A DNA stretch of 9,030 nucleotides, taken from assembly GCA_934481375.1 (NCBI GenBank), contig CAKSPN010000056.1, positions 1-9,030 on the forward strand, read 5' to 3'. The position numbers and the translations under genes were made by a program. The stretch comes from an uncultured Clostridia bacterium. GTDB taxonomy: Bacteria; Bacillota; Clostridia; UBA1381. Every line of letters begins with the position of its first letter. Positions within the stretch are counted from its first letter, which is position 1. The notes below the pieces were generated by a model, which was given only the letters and a program-made list of their open reading frames with translations, ran no database searches and was not told where the DNA came from. This document shows, piece by piece, positions 1 through 6,218 of this stretch.

Positions 1-1155
1 GATCTGGCCATCGACGGGGATTTTGTCTATGCCAAGGGGACCACGCTGGGCGGCGACGACGGCATCGCCGTGGCCATGGCGCTGGCGGTGCTGGACGACG
101 AGAGCCTGCCCCATCCTCCCATTGAGGCGGTCATCACCGTGGACGAGGAGACGGGCATGGACGGGGCCATGGGCATTGACGTGTCCGGCCTGAAGGGACG
201 CCGGATGCTGAACATTGACTCTGAGGACGAGGGCGTGCTTACCGTCGGCTGTGCAGGCGGTTCATGCACAAAATGCGTTATTCCCGTAATGTACGAAAAG
301 CGCACGGGAAACGTATATAAAATCACAATTGACGGTCTTTTCGGCGGTCACAGCGGAGTTGAAATAAACAAAGGCAGAGCAAATGCGGATATACTTATGG
401 GAAGATTGCTTTTTGAGCTTGCAAACTTTTGCGATATTTCAATATCGGAGCTTAGCGGCGGACTGAAAGACAACGCAATTCCCGTTTCCTCGTCAGCCGT
501 TATAGTATGCGACTGCGATTTTTCCGAAACGATTGAAAAGTACAGAAAGATATTTAAAAAAGAATACAAAAGCGCCGACGGCGGTATTAAAATATCGGTT
601 AAACCGCTCGGAAAATATGAGCGGAGCGTTTTAGCAAAAAGCTGTGCCAGGCGTATAGTTTCGTTTCTTATAAGCGTACCGAACGGAGTTATAAATATGA
701 GCCGTGACATAGACGGACTTGTGCAGACTTCGCTCAATCTCGGCATTCTCACACTTACCGACAATGCGCTTGAAGCGTCATTTTCGGTGCGAAGTTCACT
801 CGGCTCGGAAAAGGAGCTTTTGAACACACGGCTCGGCGCAATCACGGACGCATTCGGCGGATATATCGAAATAAGCGGTGACTATCCCGCATGGGAATAC
901 AACGATAATTCCAAACTGCGTGATTTAATGGTCGAGGTATTTAAAGAGCAGTACGGCAGAGAGCCGAAAATCGAGGCGATACACGCCGGACTTGAGTGCG
1001 GCATATTCTGCGGAAAAGCAGACGGACTCGACTGCGTTTCATTAGGTCCCGATATTTTGGAAATACACACGCCGAGAGAACGCTTATCAATATCGTCAAC
1101 CGCCCGTGTGTGGAAATTCATTACTGAAGTATTAAAAAGAATGGGTTCGGCATAA
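1..1155 (+). CDS. pepD: PepD-type aminoacyl-histidine dipeptidase (M20), 5'-truncated by window edge
   Basis: Cytosolic di-zinc dipeptidase (beta-alanyl-histidine dipeptidase/Xaa-His dipeptidase, M20 family) that cleaves small peptides such as Xaa-His. The frame is open from base 1, and the internal ATG at 70 is not the start. Visible family motifs are G-T-T-L-G-G-D-D-G near residues 13-21 (bridging metal Asp), T-V-D-E-E-T-G-M near residues 47-54 (catalytic/metal Glu pair), N-I-D-S-E-D-E (metal Asp), T-V-G-C-A-G-G, and a C-terminal I-H-A-G-L-E-C-G that supplies the last metal His. Aligning the GTTLG motif from memory to E. coli PepD suggests about 100 N-terminal residues, including the first HxD ligands, lie outside the window, giving a full length near 484. 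It converges on the uronate operon, and its last codons form one arm of the shared terminator. Bases 1-240 are about 65% GC with GC3 about 85%; the next 240 are about 45% with GC3 about 43%, so the gene is compositionally chimeric although the frame and motifs continue. Family call is confident; exact peptide preference is not. Confidence 0.93.
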   Translation, partial: DLAIDGDFVYAKGTTLGGDDGIAVAMALAVLDDESLPHPPIEAVITVDEETGMDGAMGIDVSGLKGRRMLNIDSEDEGVLTVGCAGGSCTKCVIPVMYEKRTGNVYKITIDGLFGGHSGVEINKGRANADILMGRLLFELANFCDISISELSGGLKDNAIPVSSSAVIVCDCDFSETIEKYRKIFKKEYKSADGGIKISVKPLGKYERSVLAKSCARRIVSFLISVPNGVINMSRDIDGLVQTSLNLGILTLTDNALEASFSVRSSLGSEKELLNTRLGAITDAFGGYIEISGDYPAWEYNDNSKLRDLMVEVFKEQYGREPKIEAIHAGLECGIFCGKADGLDCVSLGPDILEIHTPRERLSISSTARVWKFITEVLKRMGSA

Positions 1156-1173
1156 ACCGAACCCATTCTTTTT
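1134..1173. terminator. Bidirectional intrinsic terminator between convergent pepD and uxaC
   Basis: The arms 1134-1150 and 1157-1173 are perfectly complementary (17 bp, including an A-run on the left and a T-run on the right) around the 6-nt loop CATAAA. The GC-rich core is GAATGGGTTCGG paired with CCGAACCCATTC, followed by TTTTTT on the plus strand and a U-rich tract on the minus strand, so it can terminate both transcripts. The pepD stop codon TAA (1153-1155) lies in the loop and the pepD codons before it form the 5' arm. The uxaC stop codon (1173-1175) touches the other end. There is no spare intergenic DNA. Confidence 0.93.
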
Positions 1174-2396
1174 TAAAATCCGAAATATTTTTCTGCGTTA
1201 TTATAACAAATTCCCTGTATTATCTCTTTGAGGATTTCAGGATTATCGGGATATTCGCCGTTTTCTACCCAACCGCCGATAAGATTGCACAAAATACGTC
1301 TGAAATATTCATGGCGAGGATATGATACAAAGCTTCGGCTGTCGGTAAGCATACCGACAAATTTTGAAAGCAATCCGAGATTTGCGAGCGCTTTCATCTG
1401 GCTTTCCATTCCGTCACGCTGATCGTTGAACCACCAGCCCGAGCCGAACTGTATCTTGCCCGCAACGGGCGCTTTTTGGAAATTGCCGAGCATTGAGCCG
1501 AGAACATAGTTGTCCTTCGGGTTTAACGTATATAAAATCGTTTTCGGCAGACAATCCTTTTTCTCCAGATTATCAAGCAGTTTTGACAGTCCCTCCGCAA
1601 CACGGAAATCGTTTATCGAATCAAATCCTGTGTCAGCACCGATTTTCTCAAACATACGGGTGTTATTATTGCGCATTGCGCCTATGTGCAGCTGCATTGT
1701 CCAGCCTCTTTTGGCATATTCTGCGCCCAAAAACGTCAGCTTTTCGATAATATCATCATTTATGCAATCCACCGAATGATCCGAAAGCTTACAGCCGTTT
1801 TCCGCAAAATAATCCATACGCTCCGTTATATCGCTCTTTATTTCCTTAAGGTCGGGGCGGAATGTCGGAAGTATTTTTGTTCCGAAATTTTTCAGCATTT
1901 TATGATACTTTAAATCATCATACGGGTTATCGGTAGTGCAGATAACCTTTACGTTTGACATATTTATAAGTCCCTGTGCCGAATACTCGTCCTTTTTGAG
2001 ATATTCACCGACCGTATTCCATATTTCTTCCGCACTGTCCGCCGACAGGAGCGTATCTGTTTTGAAATATCTTTTAAGCTCAAGATGCGTCCAGTGGTAC
2101 ATCGGATTTCCTATCATATACGGAACAGCCGCCGCAAAAGCTTTCCATTTTTCAAAATCATCGGCGTTGCCCGTTATAAGCTCCTCATCAATTCCGTACG
2201 AACGCATCAGGCGCCATTTGTAATGATCTCCGCCGAGGAACAAATCGTATGCGTTTTTGAATTTGTAATCTTCCGCAATCATCTGCGGCGACAAATGGCA
2301 GTGATAGTCGATTATCGGCATATCCTTCGCATAGCTGTGATACAGCCGCTTTGCGGTTTCGTTTTTAAGCATAAAATCATCGTTTATAAAGCTCAT
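1173..2396 (-). CDS. uxaC: Glucuronate isomerase UxaC, compact form
   Basis: Uronate isomerase of the amidohydrolase superfamily. It interconverts D-glucuronate and D-fructuronate (often also D-galacturonate and D-tagaturonate) in the cytosol. Seen in the 407-residue protein: N-terminal E-T-A-K-R-L-Y-H, metal-binding Y-H-C-H-L-S-P (residues 31-37), G-N-P-M-Y-H-W-T-H-L-E (96-106), I-C-T-T-D-N-P (152-158), L-P-T-F-R-P-D (176-182), Q-L-H-I-G-A-M-R-N-N-N (235-245), G-S-G-W-W-F-N-D-Q (318-326) and L-T-D-S-R-S-F (350-356), ending N-N-A-E-K-Y-F-G-F. Usual UxaC proteins are about 450-475 residues. The shortfall appears to lie in two places, after residue 182 and around 212-221, where the usual helical inserts are replaced by short links; all catalytic blocks remain. 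An AAGGAG (2404-2409) sits 7 nt before the ATG and overlaps the stop codon of the SDR gene, whose end is 12 nt upstream. It is the last gene of the operon. Identity is very sure; glucuronate rather than galacturonate is inferred from the uxuA/uxuB neighbours. Confidence 0.95.
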   Translation of the reverse strand: MSFINDDFMLKNETAKRLYHSYAKDMPIIDYHCHLSPQMIAEDYKFKNAYDLFLGGDHYKWRLMRSYGIDEELITGNADDFEKWKAFAAAVPYMIGNPMYHWTHLELKRYFKTDTLLSADSAEEIWNTVGEYLKKDEYSAQGLINMSNVKVICTTDNPYDDLKYHKMLKNFGTKILPTFRPDLKEIKSDITERMDYFAENGCKLSDHSVDCINDDIIEKLTFLGAEYAKRGWTMQLHIGAMRNNNTRMFEKIGADTGFDSINDFRVAEGLSKLLDNLEKKDCLPKTILYTLNPKDNYVLGSMLGNFQKAPVAGKIQFGSGWWFNDQRDGMESQMKALANLGLLSKFVGMLTDSRSFVSYPRHEYFRRILCNLIGGWVENGEYPDNPEILKEIIQGICYNNAEKYFGF

Positions 2397-2408
2397 TGCA
2401 ATTCTCCT

Positions 2409-3260
2409 TTATACTCCGCTGTATGCCGAAAATCCGCCGTCCACGGGGATTACCGTTCCGTTTACAAATCCCGACGCCTCATTGCATAAGAGCCACAAAA
2501 GCGTTCCCGTAAGCTCATCGGGCGTTCCGAAACGTCCCATAGGCGTCTGCGACAAAATCTTTTTTGAACGCTCCGTATATCCGCCGTTTTCGTCAAGCAG
2601 GAGTCCTCTGTTCTGATTGGTGAGGAAAAATCCCGGTGCAATGGCGTTTACACGTATTCCGGCTTTTGCAAAATGCACCGCAAGCCACTGCGTGAAGTTG
2701 GATACGGCGGCTTTCGCTCCGCTGTATGCAGGTATTCTTGTGAGCGGACAAAAGGCATTCATTGACGATATATTTATTATAACAGCGTCTTTCTTGCCCA
2801 TTAAATCATGTGCAAAAACCTGTGTTGGCAAGAGCGTTCCCAAAAAGTTCAGCTCAAATACGAATTTTACGCCGTCGGGGTCAAGATCGAAAAACGTCTT
2901 TACGCCCTCCGCCGTTTCGTCGGCAGGGTCATAATAATCGTGGCTTGTTGTGCCTTTCGGATTGTTTCCGCCCGCACCGTTTAATAATATGTCAACACTG
3001 CCGAACGTATCGTTTACAATCTTTTTAGCCGCTTCAAGGCTTGCTTTGTCCAGCACGTTGCACTTTACGCCGATAGCCTTTCCGCCGTTTTTAACAATGT
3101 TGTCGGCAACCGTTTTTGCCGTATCTTCGTTTAAATCAAGCACGGCAACAGATGCACCGCACTGCGCAATCGCTTCGGCAAAGCTGCTGCATAAAATGCC
3201 GCCGCCGCCCGTTACAACCGCTGTTTTTTTATCGAGATTAATGTCAAAAGGTAATTTCAT
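2409..3260 (-). CDS. uxuB: SDR-family D-mannonate oxidoreductase (fructuronate reductase, UxuB type)
   Basis: Classical short-chain dehydrogenase/reductase, 283 residues. It probably reduces D-fructuronate to D-mannonate with NAD(P)H, the step between UxaC and UxuA. Visible: the Rossmann motif T-G-G-G-G-I-L near residues 17-23, an acidic residue after beta-2 (V-L-D-L-N, Asp42) that suggests NAD(H) preference, N-G-A-G-G (94-98, the NAG motif), I-S-S (164-166) and catalytic Y-S-G-A-K (Tyr179, Lys183), then A-P-G and a C-terminal P-V-D-G-G-F. A 20-odd residue insert rich in D/Y/G (about 105-130, containing D-Y-Y-D-P-A-D) is typical of the Firmicutes mannonate-oxidoreductase SDRs as I remember them. 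Start chosen at 3260 (protein begins M-K-L-P-F-D). An upstream in-frame ATG at 3317 lies inside a palindromic repeat and would add an unlikely 19-residue leader. The ribosome binding site is weak (AAGAAAG). The 151 bp separating it from uxuA is the only large gap in the operon. SDR call certain; substrate inferred from context. Confidence 0.88.
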   Translation of the reverse strand: MKLPFDINLDKKTAVVTGGGGILCSSFAEAIAQCGASVAVLDLNEDTAKTVADNIVKNGGKAIGVKCNVLDKASLEAAKKIVNDTFGSVDILLNGAGGNNPKGTTSHDYYDPADETAEGVKTFFDLDPDGVKFVFELNFLGTLLPTQVFAHDLMGKKDAVIINISSMNAFCPLTRIPAYSGAKAAVSNFTQWLAVHFAKAGIRVNAIAPGFFLTNQNRGLLLDENGGYTERSKKILSQTPMGRFGTPDELTGTLLWLLCNEASGFVNGTVIPVDGGFSAYSGV

Positions 3261-3301
3261 TGTTTTGTTTTCTTTCTTAATTGTTTGTAGAATTTTATAT
3301 C

Positions 3302-3384
3302 GGGACGATGAGAGCATCGACCCCTGCTGTGTGTCTGCAAAATTTTAAATATGTTTACCTGCTGGGCGATGTGGGCATCGTCCC
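3302..3384. repeat. 83-bp palindromic intergenic element with nested hairpins
   Basis: The ends are a perfect 9-bp inverted repeat: GGGACGATG at 3302-3310 and CATCGTCCC at 3376-3384. Each end is also a hairpin by itself. The left one is GGG-A-CGATG, loop AGAG, CATCG-A-CCC (3302-3323). The right one is GGG-CGATG, loop TGGG, CATCG-T-CCC (3364-3384). Between them is an AT-rich spacer with a short CCTGCTG direct repeat (3323-3329 and 3358-3364). It carries no ORF and no T-run after either hairpin, so it is not an intrinsic terminator. It fits a small non-coding MITE/REP-like element lying between uxuA and uxuB, transcribed as part of the operon mRNA. Only one copy is visible in the window. Confidence 0.7.
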
Positions 3385-3411
3385 TTTAGCAAACATGTGA
3401 GATGAGCAATT

Positions 3412-4452
3412 TTACCCGGCCGACTTTTTGCAAGCTTCGTATAATCCGTTTATATATACTGCTCCAAGGGCACGGTCAAATAAGCCGTAACCCGGTTTGC
3501 CGGTTTCGTCCCAAATCATTCTGCCGTGGTCGGGACGGATATATCCGTCAAAGTTTTCGTCACAGTAGGCTTTTACTATGCCGTAAATATCGAGTGAACC
3601 GCTTTCCGTAAGGTGAGCGGATTCTTCAAAGCATTTTTTGCCTGTTATTTTTATATTCCGTATGTGAGCAAAATGTATTTTGTCCGCAAAGGTATGTATC
3701 ATATCTATAATATCATTGTCGGGATCAACGCCGAGCGAACCGCTGCACAGAGCGAGTCCGTTATAGGGGCTGTCATACAGCTTAAGAAAACGCTCGATAT
3801 TCTTTTTATTCGTTATAATTCTCGGCAGTCCGAATATGCTCCAGGGCGGATCATCGGGGTGTATTGCCATTTTGACCTTTACTTCTTCGGCGGTTTTTAT
3901 AACTCTGTCAAGGAAGTATTTCAGATTATCCCACAAATCCTCTTCCGAAATATGGCTGTAGCGTTCCAACAGCTCACGCATATCCTCTTTTGTATAGCTT
4001 GAGTCCCAGCCGGGGAGCGAAAGCTCGCCGTTTACGGGATCCATTTTAAGTACGGTATCATTATCATATGCAAGCGCATTTGAGCCGTCCGCAAGCTTGT
4101 GTGCCAGGTCGGAGCGTGTCCAGTCAAACACGGGCATAAAGTTATAGCACACGCAGTCAATACCTGCTTTTGCAAGATTTCTGAGTGTTTTGCAATAATT
4201 TTCGATATACCTGTCACGGTCGCCGCAACCCATTTTAATATCCTCATGCACGGGAACGCTCTCTATTACCGAAAGCTCCAGTCCTGCGTCCTCAACCGTT
4301 TTTTTCAGCTTTTCTATTCTCTCTGATTGCCACTCCTCGCCTACCGGTATATCATACACTGCGGACACAATGCCCGTCACGCCCGGTATCTGTCTGATTT
4401 TTTCAAGGGTAACGGGATCGTCCTCACCGTACCATCTGAAAGTCATTTTCAT
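3412..4452 (-). CDS. uxuA: D-mannonate dehydratase UxuA
   Basis: Dehydrates D-mannonate to 2-keto-3-deoxy-D-gluconate, the step that commits the uronate carbon to the KDG branch of Entner-Doudoroff metabolism; metal-dependent TIM-barrel enzyme (Mn2+ or Fe2+ in characterised members), cytosolic. The 346 residues match the shorter Gram-positive form of the family. Seen: N-terminal M-T-F-R-W-Y-G-E-D-D-P-V, S-V-I-E-S-V-P-V-H-E (61-70), Y-N-F-M-P-V-F-D-W-T-R (103-113), M-A-I-H-P-D-D-P-P-W (195-204), A-L-C-S-G-S-L-G (234-241), H-F-A-H-I-R-N (260-266) and R-P-D-H-G-R-M-I-W (306-314). The likely metal ligands His198, Cys236, His263 and Asp308 are all present. AGGAGG (4460-4465) sits 7 nt before the ATG, and the ATG overlaps the TAA of the preceding oxidoreductase by one base (TAATG), so translation is coupled. 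Nothing is missing or broken. Confidence 0.97.
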   Translation of the reverse strand: MKMTFRWYGEDDPVTLEKIRQIPGVTGIVSAVYDIPVGEEWQSERIEKLKKTVEDAGLELSVIESVPVHEDIKMGCGDRDRYIENYCKTLRNLAKAGIDCVCYNFMPVFDWTRSDLAHKLADGSNALAYDNDTVLKMDPVNGELSLPGWDSSYTKEDMRELLERYSHISEEDLWDNLKYFLDRVIKTAEEVKVKMAIHPDDPPWSIFGLPRIITNKKNIERFLKLYDSPYNGLALCSGSLGVDPDNDIIDMIHTFADKIHFAHIRNIKITGKKCFEESAHLTESGSLDIYGIVKAYCDENFDGYIRPDHGRMIWDETGKPGYGLFDRALGAVYINGLYEACKKSAG

Positions 4453-5438
4453 TATGTTTCCTCCTGTATTCTAACACGTCTGCCGCCGTTTTTTGCACTT
4501 TCGTAAATGGCAAACAGCGTTTCCATTGTATTCTTCACGTCTTTGGGCGCAAAGAATTTACCGTTGTCATAAAAATCGGATATGAGCTTTATATGCCCCG
4601 TACCCCAGTATGCTTTCTCGCCTTTTAAAATCTCGTCCCTTTCAACGGGTTCGCCGTCTTCAAACAATCTGCCGTCACGATAGCATACCTCGCCGTTTTC
4701 AAATACAATTTCAACTTCGGGAGCGCTGTTTTTTGAATACGCATTGGTTGCAAAAAACATTCCGCTTATACCGCTCTTGTATTCAACATATGCCATTACG
4801 GAGTCCTCCGTTTCGATTGTATCGGAAAGGGAAAAATTATGCATAACGGCGCTTACGGCAGATATATCCCCGACAAGGTATGACATCAAATCAAGCGTAT
4901 GCACCGCTTGATTTATCAAAACGCCGCCGCCCTCCGTGTCCCATTTGCCGCGCCAGGCACCGCTTTGGTAATACTCCTTCGTTCTGTGCCATGTGAGTAT
5001 TGCCTTTACGGTACGGATTTCGCCGTATTTTTTTTCGTCTATAATCTTTTTCAGCCGTAAAACCGACGAATTTAATCTGTTCTGAAACACAACGCACACT
5101 TTGTCCGAATTTTTCAGCTTTAAAAGCTCCGAAAACTGCTCCTTTTTCATTACAACAGGCTTTTCGGCAACAACCGTTTTCCCGTGTTCAAGCGCACTCT
5201 TTATCATATCAAAATGCAGATAATGCGGCGTGCATATATGCACCGCATCAATTTCTTTGCAATTGAGAACATCATTAAAATCCGCAAATGTTTTAACATC
5301 ATATTCACCGCGGCACGCATCGAGCCGAGCGCCGTCTATGTCGCACACGGCATACAATTTTGCATTTTTAGTTTTTTCGATTGCGGCGGCATGGATAGGA
5401 CCTATGACGCCGTATCCTGCAATGCATATGTTTTTCAT
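4452..5438 (-). CDS. Gfo/Idh/MocA-family NAD(P)-dependent sugar oxidoreductase (Gfo-B)
   Basis: 328-residue oxidoreductase with an N-terminal Rossmann fold and a C-terminal alpha/beta substrate domain, expected to oxidise or reduce a sugar or sugar-acid hydroxyl. Seen: G-Y-G-V-I-G (residues 8-13, dinucleotide loop), V-C-D-I-D, H-I-C-T-P-H-Y-L-H (67-75), A-E-K-P (91-94, catalytic Lys93), and a Y-Y-Q-S-G-A-W-R-G-K-W...E-G-G-G-V-L-I-N-Q-A-V-H-T-L-D block (156-183) with His180 and Asp183 in catalytic position. The W-R-x-x-W...E-G-G-G-x-L-I-N-Q block recalls the WlbA-like uronate/glycoside-oxidising subgroup. Start set at 5438 because AAAGGA (5449-5454) sits 10 nt upstream and homologues begin right at the Rossmann strand; an ATG at 5471 has no ribosome site. 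The start follows the TIM-B stop by 1 nt, and the stop overlaps uxuA by one base. Family certain; substrate unknown, with a uronate or uronide favoured by context. Confidence 0.9.
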   Translation of the reverse strand: MKNICIAGYGVIGPIHAAAIEKTKNAKLYAVCDIDGARLDACRGEYDVKTFADFNDVLNCKEIDAVHICTPHYLHFDMIKSALEHGKTVVAEKPVVMKKEQFSELLKLKNSDKVCVVFQNRLNSSVLRLKKIIDEKKYGEIRTVKAILTWHRTKEYYQSGAWRGKWDTEGGGVLINQAVHTLDLMSYLVGDISAVSAVMHNFSLSDTIETEDSVMAYVEYKSGISGMFFATNAYSKNSAPEVEIVFENGEVCYRDGRLFEDGEPVERDEILKGEKAYWGTGHIKLISDFYDNGKFFAPKDVKNTMETLFAIYESAKNGGRRVRIQEET

Positions 5439-5439
5439 A

Positions 5440-6213
5440 TCAGAAAAATCCTTTCGCTGAAAGATAATCATAACTCATTTTAAGCGAGTCAAACGGATCG
5501 CCACTGCAAATATCCTGTTCCACAAGCGCCCAGCGTGAGCCTGCTTTTTCGGCTGCGGAAATAATATCGTCCCAGTCGAGGTTTCCCTCGCCTATTTCCG
5601 CCATCTGCGGCTTACTGCATACATCGTCTTGGCACACGGCATAATCCTTAAAGTGCAGAGCCATGGCACGTTTTCCGAGCTTTTCTATAGTCTTTGCGGG
5701 ATTTTTTCCGCCTGCCTGACACCAATACGTATCAAAAATGAAATTAAATGTTTCCGGGTCGGTTTCGTCCGCAAGTCGGTCGAAAATCAATTTACCGTCC
5801 ACCTTTGAAAACTCAAAATCATGGTTATGATAACCGAAAAACATATTTTCTTTTTTGAACAGTCCACAAATGCGGTTTGCCTGCTCGATAAACCTGCTTA
5901 AGTCATTTGCGGTTTTGCGGTATTCGCCCGGCATTGAGCCTACACCGCACAAATCGCTGCCGAGAATTCTGTTATATTCCATAATTTCCTCGGGATTTTT
6001 TATAAAATCCTCAAATGCTCTGTGAGTAGTGTAAACCTCAAGTCCGTACTCAACAAGCACCTTGCGCATATCCGACGCCGCAAGCGGTGTTCCCGAAATC
6101 TGCACCGCCTTGTATCCTATATCGGATATTTTTTTGCACGACGCCTCAAAATCCTTTATTGTTCCTATATAATCACGTATTGTATAATACTGTGCCCCTA
6201 TTCTTTTATCCAT
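5440..6213 (-). CDS. Xylose-isomerase-like TIM-barrel sugar isomerase/epimerase (TIM-B)
   Basis: 257-residue protein of the AP-endonuclease 2/xylose-isomerase-like TIM-barrel superfamily. It probably isomerises, epimerises or eliminates a keto-sugar using a divalent metal. Seen: the typical start R-I-G-A-Q-Y-Y-T-I-R-D-Y (residues 4-15), I-G-Y-K-A-V-Q-I-S (32-40), F-G-Y-H-N-H-D-F-E-F (126-135), F-I-F-D-T-Y-W (158-164), A-L-H-F-K-D-Y (185-191), G-E-G-N-L-D-W (208-214) and A-L-V-E-Q-D (229-234). The expected metal set is Glu134, Asp161, His187 and Glu232. It lacks a signal peptide. The ATG lies 5 nt after the Gfo-A stop; the only purine run (AAAGG, 6216-6220) is just 2 nt away, so translation probably relies on coupling. 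It forms a tight pair with Gfo-B (1-nt gap). Resembles inositol IolE/IolI-type enzymes in fold, but no inositol genes accompany it. Reaction not assignable. Confidence 0.87.
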   Translation of the reverse strand: MDKRIGAQYYTIRDYIGTIKDFEASCKKISDIGYKAVQISGTPLAASDMRKVLVEYGLEVYTTHRAFEDFIKNPEEIMEYNRILGSDLCGVGSMPGEYRKTANDLSRFIEQANRICGLFKKENMFFGYHNHDFEFSKVDGKLIFDRLADETDPETFNFIFDTYWCQAGGKNPAKTIEKLGKRAMALHFKDYAVCQDDVCSKPQMAEIGEGNLDWDDIISAAEKAGSRWALVEQDICSGDPFDSLKMSYDYLSAKGFF

Positions 6214-6218
6214 AACCT

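Noticed and set aside
348..845. A 165-codon minus-strand open frame inside pepD
   Set aside because: Shadow of the pepD coding frame; no ribosome site, Ser/Pro-rich sequence, no domain.
1173..2396. Short UxaC as a frameshifted or decayed gene
   Set aside because: The frame is continuous, all catalytic blocks are present in order, the C-terminus is canonical and the ribosome site is strong; the shortening is in-frame.
3258..3317. Upstream ATG at 3317 as the start of the SDR gene
   Set aside because: It sits inside the palindromic repeat, has no properly spaced ribosome site and would add a 19-residue leader (M-L-S-S-S-R...) not expected for a cytosolic SDR. The repeat probably extends the open frame by chance.
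3302..3384. Reading the paired hairpins as an intrinsic terminator between uxuA and uxuB
   Set aside because: Neither hairpin is followed by a U-run on the minus strand, and the functional link uxuA-uxuB-uxaC argues for read-through.
3291..3414. AATTTTA copies at 3291 and 3408 as a target-site duplication around the repeat
   Set aside because: They do not directly abut the inverted repeat ends (4 nt and 23 nt away), and a third copy occurs inside the element; this is explained by AT-rich low complexity.
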